The position numbers were made by a program, and so were the translations under genes. Shown here in pieces: positions 1 through 11,317 of a stretch of DNA of 64,000 nt (its first letter is position 1; each line of letters starts with the position of its first letter). The DNA is taken from positions 36,710,342 to 36,774,341 of the forward strand of contig CM070619.1 in assembly GCA_036346255.1 (NCBI GenBank), read 5' to 3'. The DNA is from Ampelocalamus luodianensis (lineage: Eukaryota > Streptophyta > Magnoliopsida > Poales > Poaceae). The notes below the pieces were generated by a model. The model had not been told where the DNA came from. It saw nothing but the letters and a program-made list of their open reading frames with translations, and did no database searches.

Positions 1-657
1 CGGTTTGATCATATCCACTCAATCCCATTACTTTTAAAATCTAATACTTTGTTTTACTGCACGTATGCATGCTTTTGTGTCAATGATTAATTTTGTCGAT
101 TAGAGGTAGTTAATCCCATTGCATTGTTGCCCTGAAAATTGTTCACCCCTGCCACTACCTTAGGAATATTATTCTCACTGGTGAATTAGAGCCCGGTGAA
201 TGATTTAGGGCCTTTTATTTGTCTTTGCGATATGATGCTTAGCAATGCTTAGATACCGGTAGAATTGGGCGGTTATCGACTTAGTCGGTAACTTTGATCA
301 CACAAATTATTATAACTTTATGTTTCAGCATTTTGCTACGTTTAATTGTGAAAACTAAAAATGAAAACAAAATGATTTGGACTTGGGCACAATGGTAAGA
401 TGGTGTGCTTTTGGGTGTGACTGGAAAGGTGCCCAAGTCAATTAAGGACCGAGTTACTTGCGCCACCGTACTGAGCATTTTGCGTGCTAACCACACTAGA
501 GGGTATGGGACCTCTCTTGACTTAGTACTTTGGTGTGTATTGGCTCCGGGTCGCAGGAGGTCGCAGGAGGGATGGTGTTGGGAGCATGGTAGTTGTCCGA
601 AAAGCTTTATCCTGAGTGGGTAGTTGTCTTTTCGGCTTTACCATGTAAGCATATGGA
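1..657 (+). mobile_element. Fragment of a gypsy LTR (LTR-D family)
   Basis: This stretch aligns almost base for base with 33658-34315, which lies inside the 4.4-kb LTR-D at 30815-35213, so it is an internal piece of such an LTR in forward orientation. It holds no coding sequence. A small tandem duplication of an 11-base unit (TCGCAGGAGG-type) lies near 550-570 in both copies. The copy stops at 655-657 where the sequence switches to the reverse-strand LTR-A internal region; the two sides share GGA. The left end is the window edge, so the original extent is unknown. Confidence 0.85.
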
Positions 658-1578
658 CTACTATAAAACAACATCAAATTAATCAATTACACTTTCAAGG
701 ATATTAGTTAAGATTAATTATGCACCACGTTACATACCTAACTTGATAACCAATACTATATCAATTAATTTTCTCTGCTTAAAACCTCTCACTTAATCAT
801 GACAATGTTTTCAATATTTTCTTTCGTAAAGAGAGGCATTAACTTCAGCTCAAATTACTCCAAAAGAGCTACATAAGATCAACGTTCGACATGATAAAGA
901 TCTTGCAATTGATTATTTCCATTATTCAAAACACCAAGCAAAATAAACGAGTCATGGTTTCTAACAAGAAAGACATAATTCTCGTGAAAAGAACAATCTT
1001 GCAAATTAACAACGTTCACAAAAATAACAACGGATCAACCGTCGGTAGAACAAATAATCACTTTATGGAACCAATAAAGACCAATGGAAATTGTATTGTA
1101 ACCGCTATCCAAAGAAAGTTCATAAAACCAAATAGTAATCGATAACCAAATGCAATTCAAGGAAAACAACAACCATTCCAAGGAAACTCATCCTCAACCT
1201 TTGTAACTAAGTTACCTGGGAAAACCCTTCACCATTCTCATACCATGAACGGTGGTTCAACCTGGCCATGCCCATGGCTACAACCAATATCCCTACCCCT
1301 CAACAACGACTATCATCACCCATACCAATCATGTCATCAAATCATAAACATACAAAATCATCTCATAACACAATTCAGTAATATGACATAACGGAAACGC
1401 AAATGTAATACTTTTCCCATTCCCATCCTCACATGCACCAAGGTGTCAAATTTCAAGTTAATTAACCTTTAGCAAATTTTAGTTTATTTTACTAGTCCTA
1501 AAGCAAATTTTAGCAAATTAAGTTTACCTAAGTTATTAATCTATTCACCACGGACCTAAAGCCCGCTCTGATACCAAC
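655..1578 (-). mobile_element. Truncated 5' internal region of an LTR-A element
   Basis: Read on the reverse strand, this follows LTR-A1 and begins with a primer-binding site, so it is the first ~0.9 kb of an element's internal region. It is nearly identical to 10391-11317. No protein of gag or pol type is recognisable in any frame; the 84-codon open stretch at 891-1145 also occurs in the second copy but resembles nothing I know and is lysine/asparagine rich, as expected from AT-rich non-coding DNA. It is cut at 655 by the LTR-D fragment. Confidence 0.75.
1565..1576 (-). other. Primer-binding site of LTR-A element
   Basis: The reverse strand reads TGGTATCAGAGC two bases after the LTR-A1 end. 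This matches the complement of the 3' end of plant initiator methionine tRNA, the usual primer of gypsy elements. The same site recurs at 20502-20513 and 36062-36073. Confidence 0.9.
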
Positions 1579-3952
1579 TGTAACACTCCAACCCAACAAT
1601 GAGCCTCAAATGCCACTAACTACACTAACTATCAATTTTTAACATCATTTTATAATAAATTACCGCAAGCATCTCAATAATAAAACCCATCCACGGGTCA
1701 CATGTAAACAAGTATAAAGATATAACAATCATAGATAATTGATTTATAAGAAGCATAGCAAGATATTAATTCATGAACAACACAAAACCAATCGAATAAA
1801 GTCTATTGATTGAATATTCAGCTCCAACCTATCATCTAAGGTTACTCAACACTATCATGTCCTAAATATAATTCATCAGGTTATAATGAAAGTTTTTCTC
1901 ATGTCCAATGAATCGAATATTTGAGTGTAGGTTGTGTTTCCAAGTGCGCTAGCCCTTCCCGATGAAACGTCATCAACGATCACCTAAAAACAACAATAGA
2001 GCAAGAATGAGTCTAAGACTCAGCAAATACATAATAAAGCCATAAACAACAGTTTGTCAACCATAATCAAGGTTATCCCCATCATCTATCTATTTAATGC
2101 CATTCTCATACTCAAACAATCAAGTCATATTCCATATAGGTAAATTCCACATCTTAACAATTTATTCATATATGTGAATGCACCATCATGCTCATGCTCA
2201 TATGCATCTCATCAGCTGATACTGGTATAGCGGAGTGTTCACCCGTCGATGAACCACTCTATCCTTCACTCCCGTGAAGTTCCCACCGAAGTAGGATTTT
2301 ATCTAGAGCACTCCGGACTAGTCATGTATCTTTCTCACCGACCTCACCGGACTAGTTACATGACTTTCTCACCGACCTGGCTCGTGCAATTCTTGTCATG
2401 ATGAATGTAAATGATGCAACATCTTTAATTATTCAAAAACATAATCCATCTCATTAACGTAATATCATAATCTCATTCAATCCATGTCGTCAATACCATG
2501 TATAAGAATAAGCTTAACAAAAGCATAATAAATAGCATGATAAGTAATATCAATGACAATGGTGAACAATCTATTGTTCACCACTCTACCATGTACTTGC
2601 CTCTTAGCCCTTCGAAGCCGAATGACGAAAATTATGGCACGGCGCATGAGACCACAGTCCCTGAATAAGAAAGCAATAACACACACTCAAAAACATCATC
2701 AAAATCACATCATCACAGCACCAACCCATCACACGACTCAACCTTGCATGTTTACGCCAACCCGACTAAATTAACCCAAATCTACTGGACAACAGAACTA
2801 TAAAATTCATATCTCACAATCTATGCATCTGATTGATATGAATAAAAAATTCTACCAAAAGCTATCGAAATTATCTACAACTCCCTAGTAGATGAAATCC
2901 TCAAATTACGCCTCTACAGTACCCAAAATAATTGTACAACAGAACCGCAGACTAAACAGATCTAGTAATCGGTTTCCCCTGAATAGATAAATTCTAAAAC
3001 CCCTCTCTAATCTCGATTCTAATCTCTAAATAAAATAAACAACCAAAGGAGAAAACTTGATCGTTACCCCGGAGAACACGGAGCTGATCATGAAATCCGG
3101 CAAAATCTTTCTCCTCCTCCCTTCTTTTCTTCTTCTCCCTTCCTTCTTTCTTCTTGCTTCCTTGTCCTTGATCACCATTGTCACAGAGAATCCAAGTATG
3201 CATGTAAAGTAGCAGCAGCACTTCCTCTCTCTCTCTCTATTTTTCTCTCTCTCGGTAGCACTCATGCATGTAGGCTTATCTTTTAACCTCTCCCTCTCTC
3301 TCTAGCAAGAATGCATGCATGTGCATCATGCAGGGCTGGCCAATAGCTCCAGCTTGCATGCATGGTTTTGTGGCACAGTTTGTAAGCAGCAAACTTGCAT
3401 GCGGTGGGAGCAGCTAGCAGGCATTTGGCCGAGCGGCAGCAACACACGCAGCAGCAGCACATGCATGCGAGCGCGCACGCAAGAAAGTGGGCAGCAGAAC
3501 TAATGAGGCGCCAAGAAGAAAAATACAAGCACTGCATCAAGGGCGCGGCGATCGGCAATCCCAGCGCCCACGCGGCGTGCATGAGCCGGCTGGAGAATTC
3601 CACACAGACGCACGGGCAGCAAAAAAGCCAACGAATCCTCTTGCGCGGCAGGAAAACGGCGGCTGATGCATAGCGTGTGAAAGTTGGAGGCGACGGCTGC
3701 ACGAGGCGCACGGAGAAACAAAATCTGCTAGGGTTTTGGTTTCTGATTTCTCTCTCCACGTTCACTCTTTTTACGATAGATCTAACTCCCCCCTGGGACT
3801 CATTCTAGGAAACAACTCCCTCTAAACACCAAAACAACCCGTTTTCACGTAACCCTTTTTGTTTAATTACGCTAAGATCCTCGAAAGGTTTATTTTCAGA
3901 ACAGTAATCATTTTTCCATTTTTTTCTCTCTAACACATTTTTTGATATTACA
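1579..3952 (-). repeat. LTR-A1, complete gypsy-type LTR (2.37 kb)
   Basis: On the reverse strand the LTR begins TGTAATATC and ends GTGTTACA, giving the terminal TG...CA expected of LTRs. A primer-binding site lies at its 3' side and a polypurine tract at its 5' side, so the same LTR adjoins two internal regions. It carries the TGAGTC/GACTCA hairpin (2008-2022) and short stems at 2233-2279. It has no TATA box that I can place confidently. A second copy is split between 11318-12613 and 29619-30198. Only this copy keeps the central 515 bp (about 2851-3361). Confidence 0.85.
3224..3304. repeat. CT/TC microsatellite stretches in LTR-A1
   Basis: Two short runs of (CT)n at about 3224-3256 and 3289-3304, separated by a segment with repeated ATGCATG motifs. 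They lie in the part of LTR-A missing from the second copy. On the element's own strand they read as purine-rich (GA)n. Confidence 0.8.
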
Positions 3953-5683
3953 TTCTACCCCCCTTAAATAGAATTCGACCCCGAATTATACTCGTCGTTC
4001 TACACAAAAGAACAATCACAACTGAAATTTAACAACAATTAACATGTACCCGACATAAACAAAACTGGACGCTGGCCGCGCATATGAGACTTCAGCTCTC
4101 AAATGACCTCTCTCTCTAGGACTAATAAGACCACATCATCTTGATCGTCTTACACTTCAGCGCCCGTCTCGACCCTTTTTCAGGAAAACTCAATGGACAA
4201 GACTCAAAGGTATGGTCTTGCTTGTTTGGTCAAAGGCCCAAACGAAACCTCACTCTCTAGATCTCTCAAGTACTCCCTCGACACCGGATCATACAAAACG
4301 TTGTATACCCCACGTCTGGACTCGATATGGTTTTAGCGAAACGCTAACTTCCAAAATCCCCGTAACTTTCGGAAATAACCCAATACCTTGGGCCAACCTT
4401 CTCTTTGGTACCAAATCCCACGACCCGCACAAAACACACTGAACTCTTGTTCTCACTCCCAATCGACCTCTTCACCTTTGCAAGGAGCAACTCCTTTAAC
4501 AAGGGACGCACAAAGAACTCGTCTTAAACCAACTCCCTTACCAAGAAAAGAACTCAACTGAAATAACGGATTCACAACGGAACTAACTCATTGCCATCTT
4601 TTCTATAGAAGACTCCAATCCAAAATCAAAGACTCATCAAGAAATCTTTTCCTCTTCCCGAGTAACCAGTTTGCAATTAAACACCACAAAAAGACAAAAG
4701 CGAAATCACTTAACTGCCACAATACTCATTTTTTTTCTTAACCAGGAAGAACCACTCATACCAACAAGAACCAATTCAATTTGCAAATGACATCCGTCAT
4801 AAACACATAGCTCAAATAAGAACCAAGATAATATCTCACTACCTGAGGATACCCCCTTTTCCTCAACTGTTCTTTTAAGAATTTAATTTCCGTTAAACCG
4901 TGGGATTTCAAATCATCGCACTAACTCCTTCTTAACCAGCAAACTCAAGGTGATGCTCAACCCGAGAGCAACAACCACACTCATCTAGAGGGATTCTACT
5001 AATTCACAAAAAGTTGCACTAGTCCACCCCTCTACAAAAAGAATTATTTTGACAAATGTTTCCTAACACCTAATTAAAAAAATTCACTCATAATCACACC
5101 ACTTTAATCCTTTAAGGATAGTCAACTTAAAATTCTCAGCACAGACGCTTATTTACTTCACCCAAAGGACTCTTATCAATGATCATCACACTATTCGAAA
5201 TCCACTTTTATTCTAATACTTCTACACATAGTCATTGGGTAACCATGGTTCTAACATAAAACACAAGCTCAATTTCGACAGCCAAGACTCCTACAATGAA
5301 CTTCTGATATAAATGAGAGGGAAATCCTTAGATTCAATGACTAAAATTCCTACAATCCAAACATTATCCTTAATCATTAATATCAACATACCACACTAAT
5401 TAAGTAACCGCCAAAAGCGATTAAATTCACCAATCTCGAACTCACTAAACCACACCATTCCATTTCACCTACACAACCACAACATACACATTCGCAATGC
5501 TCTAACTAATTAACCAAGATTCATCTTTTGAATATTCCAATATTCCACCAACATGAACAAAGGTTCTTGAATTACAATTCACTATTGGTTCTACTAGTCA
5601 TAACAACATAATCAGTTTTGCTCAATAACCATCATTCTATTTTAGCTCTAATTCTCTACAAGATTTATATCACGAAATAGCTA
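3953..5683 (-). mobile_element. 3' half of non-coding internal region, LTR-A element
   Basis: Directly beyond LTR-A1 the reverse strand shows a polypurine tract (3953-3967, AAGGGGGGTAGAA), the usual end of an internal region. The rest is AT-rich with no gag or pol similarity that I can see, yet it is recognisably related to the internal regions of the LTR-B family (17601 onward and 22888 onward), for example around the phrase near 4380-4400. A conserved but non-coding interior is typical of non-autonomous LARD-type elements. It continues after the inserted gypsy fragment at 9006. Confidence 0.65.
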
Positions 5684-6610
5684 GTGACTTGGCTCCTATC
5701 TATTTGCGGGAGATTGCGAGATTACATGGAGTGCCAAAGACCATCATTTCTGACAGGGATGCCAAGTTCGTGTCCAAGTTTTGGGAGAGTTTGCAGAGTG
5801 CCTTGGGCACACAACTTCGCCTGAGTACAGCTTTCCATCCTCAGATGGATGGGCAGTCAGAGCGCACTATTCAAACCCTGGAGGACATGTTGAGGTCATG
5901 TGTCCTGTCTTGGAAAGTTAGTTGGGAGGATCAATTGCCGTTGGCGAGTTTATGCAAATAACAGCTATCATTCAAGCATAAAAGCCGCTCCGTTTGAGGT
6001 TCTATATGGGCGTAAGTGCAGGTCACCTCTTTGCTGGGAAGCCGTGGGTGAGAAGGCAGTTTTGGGACCGGACTGGGTGCAAATGACGGTTGAACGAGTG
6101 GCCTTGGTGAGACAGAATCTATTAGCAACTCAAAGGCATGTAAGAGTTATGCGGACGTGAGGAGAAGAGACTTGGAATTTGAAGTGGAGATCAGTGCTCT
6201 TGAGAGTGTCCCCACTAAAGGTGTTGTCGTTCTGCACAAAGGGAAGCTTAGCCCGAGGTACGTTGGGCCATTCACGATCTTGGCTCGGATCGGAAATTGG
6301 CATACCGCTTAGACCTACCGAGGCTATGCGAGAGTGCATAACGTTTTCACGTGTCATGTTGAGGAAGTTCCTTCGAGATCCAGAGGATCATGTTTCATTA
6401 GAACCCCTAACCATTGACCAGGATCTGACATTTGAGTCTTAACCGGTGCGAATCCTGGAAAGATCAAAAAAAGAGTTGAGGAACAAAACTTTGAAGCACG
6501 TTAAGGTGCTTTGGTCACAAGAAATGTAAAGGAGGCCACTTGGGAACTGGAGTCTCGCATGCGTGAGCTTTATCCGATTTGTTCATCTCATGTGCGTACC
6601 CTTGTTGCTA
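5684..6610 (+). pseudogene. Gypsy pol remnant: integrase C-terminal half and chromodomain
   Basis: The translation begins inside the integrase core (LREIARLHGVPKTIISDRDA), with the second catalytic Asp in the ISDRD motif and the Glu in GQSERTIQ. It continues through the NNSYHSSI/PFEVLYGRKCRSP region, the KGKLSPRYVGPF integrase tail and a chromodomain-like end (EATWELESRMRELYP). The reading frame shifts at about 5953, 6165 and 6310, so no single protein results. Everything upstream (gag, protease, RT, RNase H) is missing; the 5' truncation lies at about 5675-5684. The domain order fits chromoviruses of the Tekay/Del kind, an assignment made from motifs only. It interrupts the reverse-strand LTR-A interior. 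Confidence 0.85.
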
Positions 6611-6670
6611 AGTTTCCAGTCTCGGTTTTATTTCTAGAAGTTTGGAGTTTAGATTTGGGGTCGAATCCTG

Positions 6671-6685
6671 TTAAGGGGGGTAGAA
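6671..6685 (+). other. Polypurine tract of the LTR-C gypsy element
   Basis: TTAAGGGGGGTAGAA sits immediately before the LTR start TGTAATATC. The same PPT and LTR-start sequence, in reverse, bounds LTR-A1 at 3953, which ties the two families together. Confidence 0.85.
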
Positions 6686-9005
6686 TGTAATATCCCAAAA
6701 GTGAGTTAAGAATTGAATCGAGGAAGATTAATTTTATTTCGGGAGAGATCAATTAATCGGAGAAGGATCAAATGGAATTTCGGGAGGGACCTTTAGGGAG
6801 TTTTCTCAGTTAGACTCTTAGAGAGGGGGTTAATCGCTGTTAGTCAACAACCTGGGCTTGGGTTTGGCCCAAGTGGGCTTTAGGTGGTCGGCCAAGGAAG
6901 GGGGGGAGCCACTCCCCCAACCCTAGCCGAACCAGCCCCCTCCCTCTCTCCTCGCCCCGCCTCCTAACCGGCCGCCACTTCTCCTCCCACCCCTTGCGCA
7001 GCCCCTACCTCCCCACCTCCTTGCACCCCTCCCTAATCCCCCTTTGCTGCTGGCCAAGAGAAAGAAAGAGGGATCCTTTGGGTGGCCGGCCAAGAAAGGA
7101 GGAGAAAGGAGGAGAAGAAGAGAAGGGAAGAAGAGGGAGAAGAAGGATCCGCAGCGAAGCGTGGTGGTCATCATCCCCGCTGTGTGCTCTCTTCGCTTCG
7201 GCAAGGGTAACCCGTGGTTCTTTGCTTTAGCTCAATTTCTAGTTGTCTAATTTTCGGATGTCAGTTCGTCGATATTCTGCAGCAGTGAAGTTTGTCGGTT
7301 TTGATTAGGTTAGAGGCAGATTTGGGTCTGGGTGTCTACTAGGAAGTTGTAGCTATCGTAGTTACCTTTCATTGCCGACAAGAATCAAGTCATTCGGACT
7401 TCGGTAGCCAAAGTTATGAATTTTTTAGTATTTCTGTGTTTCTGGAGAGAAGCAGAATTGCTAGTGTTGGTTAACCTGATAGAAGCACATATTTAGAGGG
7501 GTTTCCAGAGGGTCTCACCATAACAAACAATTAGGCTAATCCTCTTAGATTTCAGGAAAACTAAAGATCACTAAATTCGGACAAACGTAGAGAAACTTAT
7601 GATAGTTTCTTTGTCGCTGTCCAGAAACCCGACGTGAAATGTTTGCTCTGATTAAATAGATTGGTAGGACTGGTAGATGGCCGAATCAGAGGGTCTCCCC
7701 AACTAAGTTTATTTATACATTTTAATTACCTTTCCAGAATGTCCAAGATCATCCTATTTGGACTCCTGAGCAGAAAGTTATGAATTTTTGAAGTCGGCTG
7801 TCCGCAGTGACCGATCGCTAGAAATTAGAAAAAAAGCTAGACGTGATAAGAAGTTAGCGATTTCGTTTGTAATGTGATGTATGATTTTGGTCCAGTATGC
7901 TAGTCTTAGTTTGGGGTTATCTTCTTGTCCAGGTGGCAGCGAGATCCCAAGGGCAGCACCCACTTCGCGTCCGCCGTTCTCGCGCGGTTGAGGCAAGTAT
8001 TCGGGTTCATGTGTAGTATTGGTTCCATGTCATGATTGAATGGTGTATTGTTCATTATTGCCACGTGAATGTGTTGTGGAGATGATTCTAGTTGTGTTGA
8101 TACTTGCAAGTTATGTTTAAGGTTCCTTCATGATGCTATTGTTTCTATACCCTGATTACATATTGAATTATGATATTGAAAATATGATGTTGTAGTACTT
8201 ATGCATGTTGGAGCATATTGAGACTTGGTCACGTGGTGACCAAGAGTACATTGTTGAGGTCCCTGTCATACGTAATGACATGCTTGAGGTCCCCACATTC
8301 TTGGAATGTGGGCAATGGATACAGAGGTCCCCGTCATTGTGATGACGGGCAAAGGTCCCTATACGTGTGATGTATAGGCTCTTGGTCCCTGTGCCAGAGG
8401 GCACATGCATGGGTATCCATTGACGGATGAATACCCCGCATTACCGGTAAAATGCGAAACGAGATAAAGATCAAAGAGTGCATAGCATTATCATCATTTA
8501 AATATTTGGAATGTATTAACGGTGTTGAATAAAGTTGTTTTTAGATGTTATGTCTATATGAATGTTGCAACCTTGTTGATACTTGCTGAGTCGTATGGCT
8601 CACCCTTGCTTTGTCTTATTATAGGTACTTCTGGAAAGAACGTCATGCATGGGAGGGAGTAGACATTGGAAAGCACGCACTACCTCACAACATTTATGCA
8701 ATTGCTATTTAGTTTTACTTAAGAATAAATAACTGTGTGGAGACCATCTATGGATGTTTTATGATGTTGGTTGTTGGATTATTCATGGTTATGAGAATGA
8801 TGTTAATTGTTTACAATCGTACAATTATTTTATATGCATGAAAGATTTGGATTATAGAAATAAAATTACTAAATGCCATAGTTATCTGTTGGTACCTCGA
8901 CTTTTGTGGTTTATACAAAGGAAGTTCTGTCGAAAAATTTATAGATTGTTCTAGTTAGTTTAGTTCTTGTAGCATTCTAGGCTCATCTGGAGCTGGGGTG
9001 TTACA
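6686..9005 (+). repeat. LTR-C, 3' LTR of gypsy fragment (2.32 kb)
   Basis: It starts TGTAATATCCC right after a polypurine tract and ends GGGGTGTTACA, giving TG...CA termini. Its layout mirrors LTR-A and LTR-B: a GGGCTTGG/GGCCCA-rich and purine-rich 5' part (about 6840-7200), repeated sequence around AAAGTTATGAATTTTT (about 7410 and 7770), a hairpin array (8224-8456) and the TTGC-TGAGTC hairpin (8583-8602). No matching 5' LTR is present in the window, so target duplications cannot be tested. It appears to be the only LTR of the 2.3-kb group here still attached to recognisable pol. Confidence 0.88.
8224..8456 (+). other. Array of eight consecutive short hairpins in LTR-C
   Basis: Eight hairpins follow one another: 8224-8244 (9-bp stem), 8264-8280 (6), 8292-8312 (9), 8330-8349 (8), 8358-8378 (7), 8390-8405 (6), 8411-8436 (8, with a 2-nt bulge) and 8437-8456 (6). 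Arms are exact complements apart from the bulge, and stem sequences differ from one hairpin to the next. Several are preceded by a shared GGTCC spacer. The role is unknown; structure in the LTR transcript is an inference. Confidence 0.8.
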
Positions 9006-11317
9006 TCAATGCTCTTCAATTAACTTGCAACCCATGGTCTCATAACATCATATTCTTGATCACTATTAACCGGTTACTTCTATACACTCTATAAGGTTTT
9101 CTAAAATAAATCCATTATTCCCATCTCAATAGAAGAGACAAATAAAACTATTTTCAGCATAGAGAAAAAAATGTTTTTTTCCAATAGTAGTACACACAAG
9201 ACCAAGAGAAATAGTCAAATAGCAATGATCACGGAAAGCAAAAGAGGAGTCCACAGTTGAGGGCATATGTCCCACAAAAAGGGAATATCAAACCTCAAAT
9301 AAGAATAAAGCATTGCTTTTAAAAAATCGAGAAACTCTTAAGGGGCAAAAACAGAAAGTTTAGGCACACTTCAAATAAACTACGAGTTACAAAACTTGAC
9401 ATCAATCTCGAATATTTCTACTTCACTCTTTGTTTAACTTTCAATCTCGAATACTTATACTTCACTCTTTCTTTAACAAAGAAAGTATTTTTCTTTTTTT
9501 ACAATGTCACTTTGCCAATACAAACAAGAAGAGCTCTTAAGACCAAATCACAAAAATCACTTAAGAACCAATAAAGTTTTCGACCACATCACTTGCTCAA
9601 ACTAATTTCAATTACTACATAAATCATGAACACCAAAAGATCACAAATGCAAAGCTAGAAACATTTCATTTGAGCGATACCACGAATGACGATCAACTTA
9701 CTTTCTTTCTATAAGAAGCAACAACACACTCATAATCCATTGTTGATGATCTCACTAACATCCAGAATAATACACTGTTAACAAAAAAAAAATTATCATA
9801 GTCTACTCTTTCATTATATAGCTCTCCAAAAACTCACCAAATTATTTCATAGTACTTTGTCGTCTCATCCTCAAATCGAGAGTCCACCAAAACATTACAA
9901 CCTCACTACATCCATAACTTTACTCTAGCAAAGATTTACTATACCGATCAAAAGGTTCTACCAAAACCCTTTCATCATGGATATGCTATCATCCGATAAT
10001 TCCACAATCATGTAAGCATAAGCTACCTATTAAATCACATCAGTTCGACTCTTAGTGAGGCTCAACACTAAACTTCAACGCACAAAAATTGCACTCCAAC
10101 CATCATTGTTATCAACTGGCTTTATTATGAAGTCTAGTTGCTACCTACATTTCTTTTCGAATCACAAGAACATTTACAAACACATATTCAACCGTCCCAC
10201 CTCTAATCTAGCATCTCTTCAACTTTCTCTTCCCATGTAGTTAATTTTATCCATTAAGACCAAATAATTCAGTAAGTTTAGCAATCTAAACAACTTTAAT
10301 GGTCAAACCAGTTCATCAATGTTCCACAATTGTTAATAACTCCTTTGACTCCAATTAGGTATAGACATACCCATAGTCACCGTTCATCAAGGACTACTAT
10401 AAAACAACATCAAATTAATCAATTACACTTTCAAGGATATTAGTTAAGATTAATTATGCACCACGTTACATACCTAACTTGATAACCAATACTATATCAA
10501 TTAATTTTCTACAGTTAAAACCTCTCACTTAATCATGACATTGTTTTCAATATTTTCTTTCGTAAAAGAGAGGCATTAACTTCAGCGCTCAAATTACTCC
10601 AAAAGAGCTACATAAGATCAACGTTCGACATGATAAAGATCTTGCAATTGATTATTTCCATTATTCAAAACACCAAGCAAAATAAACGAGTCATGGTTTC
10701 TAACAAGAAAGACATAATTCTCGTGAAAAGAACAATCTTGCAAATTAACAACGTTCACAAAAATAACAACGGATCAACCGTCGGTAGAACAAATAATCAC
10801 TTTATGGAACCAATAAAGACCAATGGAAATTGTATTGTAACCGCTATCCAAAGAAAGTTCATAAAACCAGCGAGTAATCAGATAACCAAATGCAATTCAA
10901 GGAAAACAACAACCGTTCCAAGGAAACTCATCCTCAACCTTTGTAACTAAGTTACCTGGGAAAACCCTTCACCATTCTCATACCATGAACGGTGGTTCAA
11001 CCTGGCCATGCCCATGGCTACAACCAATATCTCTACCCCTCAACAACGACTATCATCACCCATACCAATCATGTCATCAAATCATAAACATACAAAATCA
11101 TCTCGTAACACAATTCAGTAATATGACATAACGGAAACGCAAATGTAATACTTTTCCCATTCCCATCCTACTGTGCACCAGTGTGTCAAATTTCAAGTTA
11201 ATTAACCTTTAGCAAATTTTAGTTTATTTTACTAGTCCTAAAGCAAATTTTAGCAAATTAAGTTTACCTAAGTTATTAATCTATTCACCACGGACCTAAA
11301 GCCCGCTCGATACCAAC
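9006..11317 (-). mobile_element. 5' half of non-coding internal region, LTR-A element
   Basis: This continues the LTR-A interior interrupted at 5683. It is AT-rich and has no recognisable retrotransposon protein. Its last 0.9 kb repeats 655-1578 almost exactly. A primer-binding site in reverse (11305-11315) adjoins LTR-A2 but lacks a CTG-containing part seen in the first copy (GCTCGATACCA instead of GCTCTGATACCA). Together with 3953-5683 the interior is about 4.0 kb, close to the 4.3 kb of the fuller LTR-B interior. Confidence 0.7.

Noticed and set aside
1555..1578. tRNA-like sequence at LTR borders
   Set aside because: Only the 3' tRNA-complementary 12-17 bases are present; these are primer-binding sites, not tRNA genes.
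3283..3765. 160-codon reverse frame as a gene
   Set aside because: Inside LTR-A1, cysteine/alanine-rich from GC-repeats, and broken in the second copy (29615-29995).
8224..8456. CRISPR-like array or attachment sites
   Set aside because: No fixed repeat length or unique spacers; the repeated feature is self-complementarity, and the context is a plant LTR.
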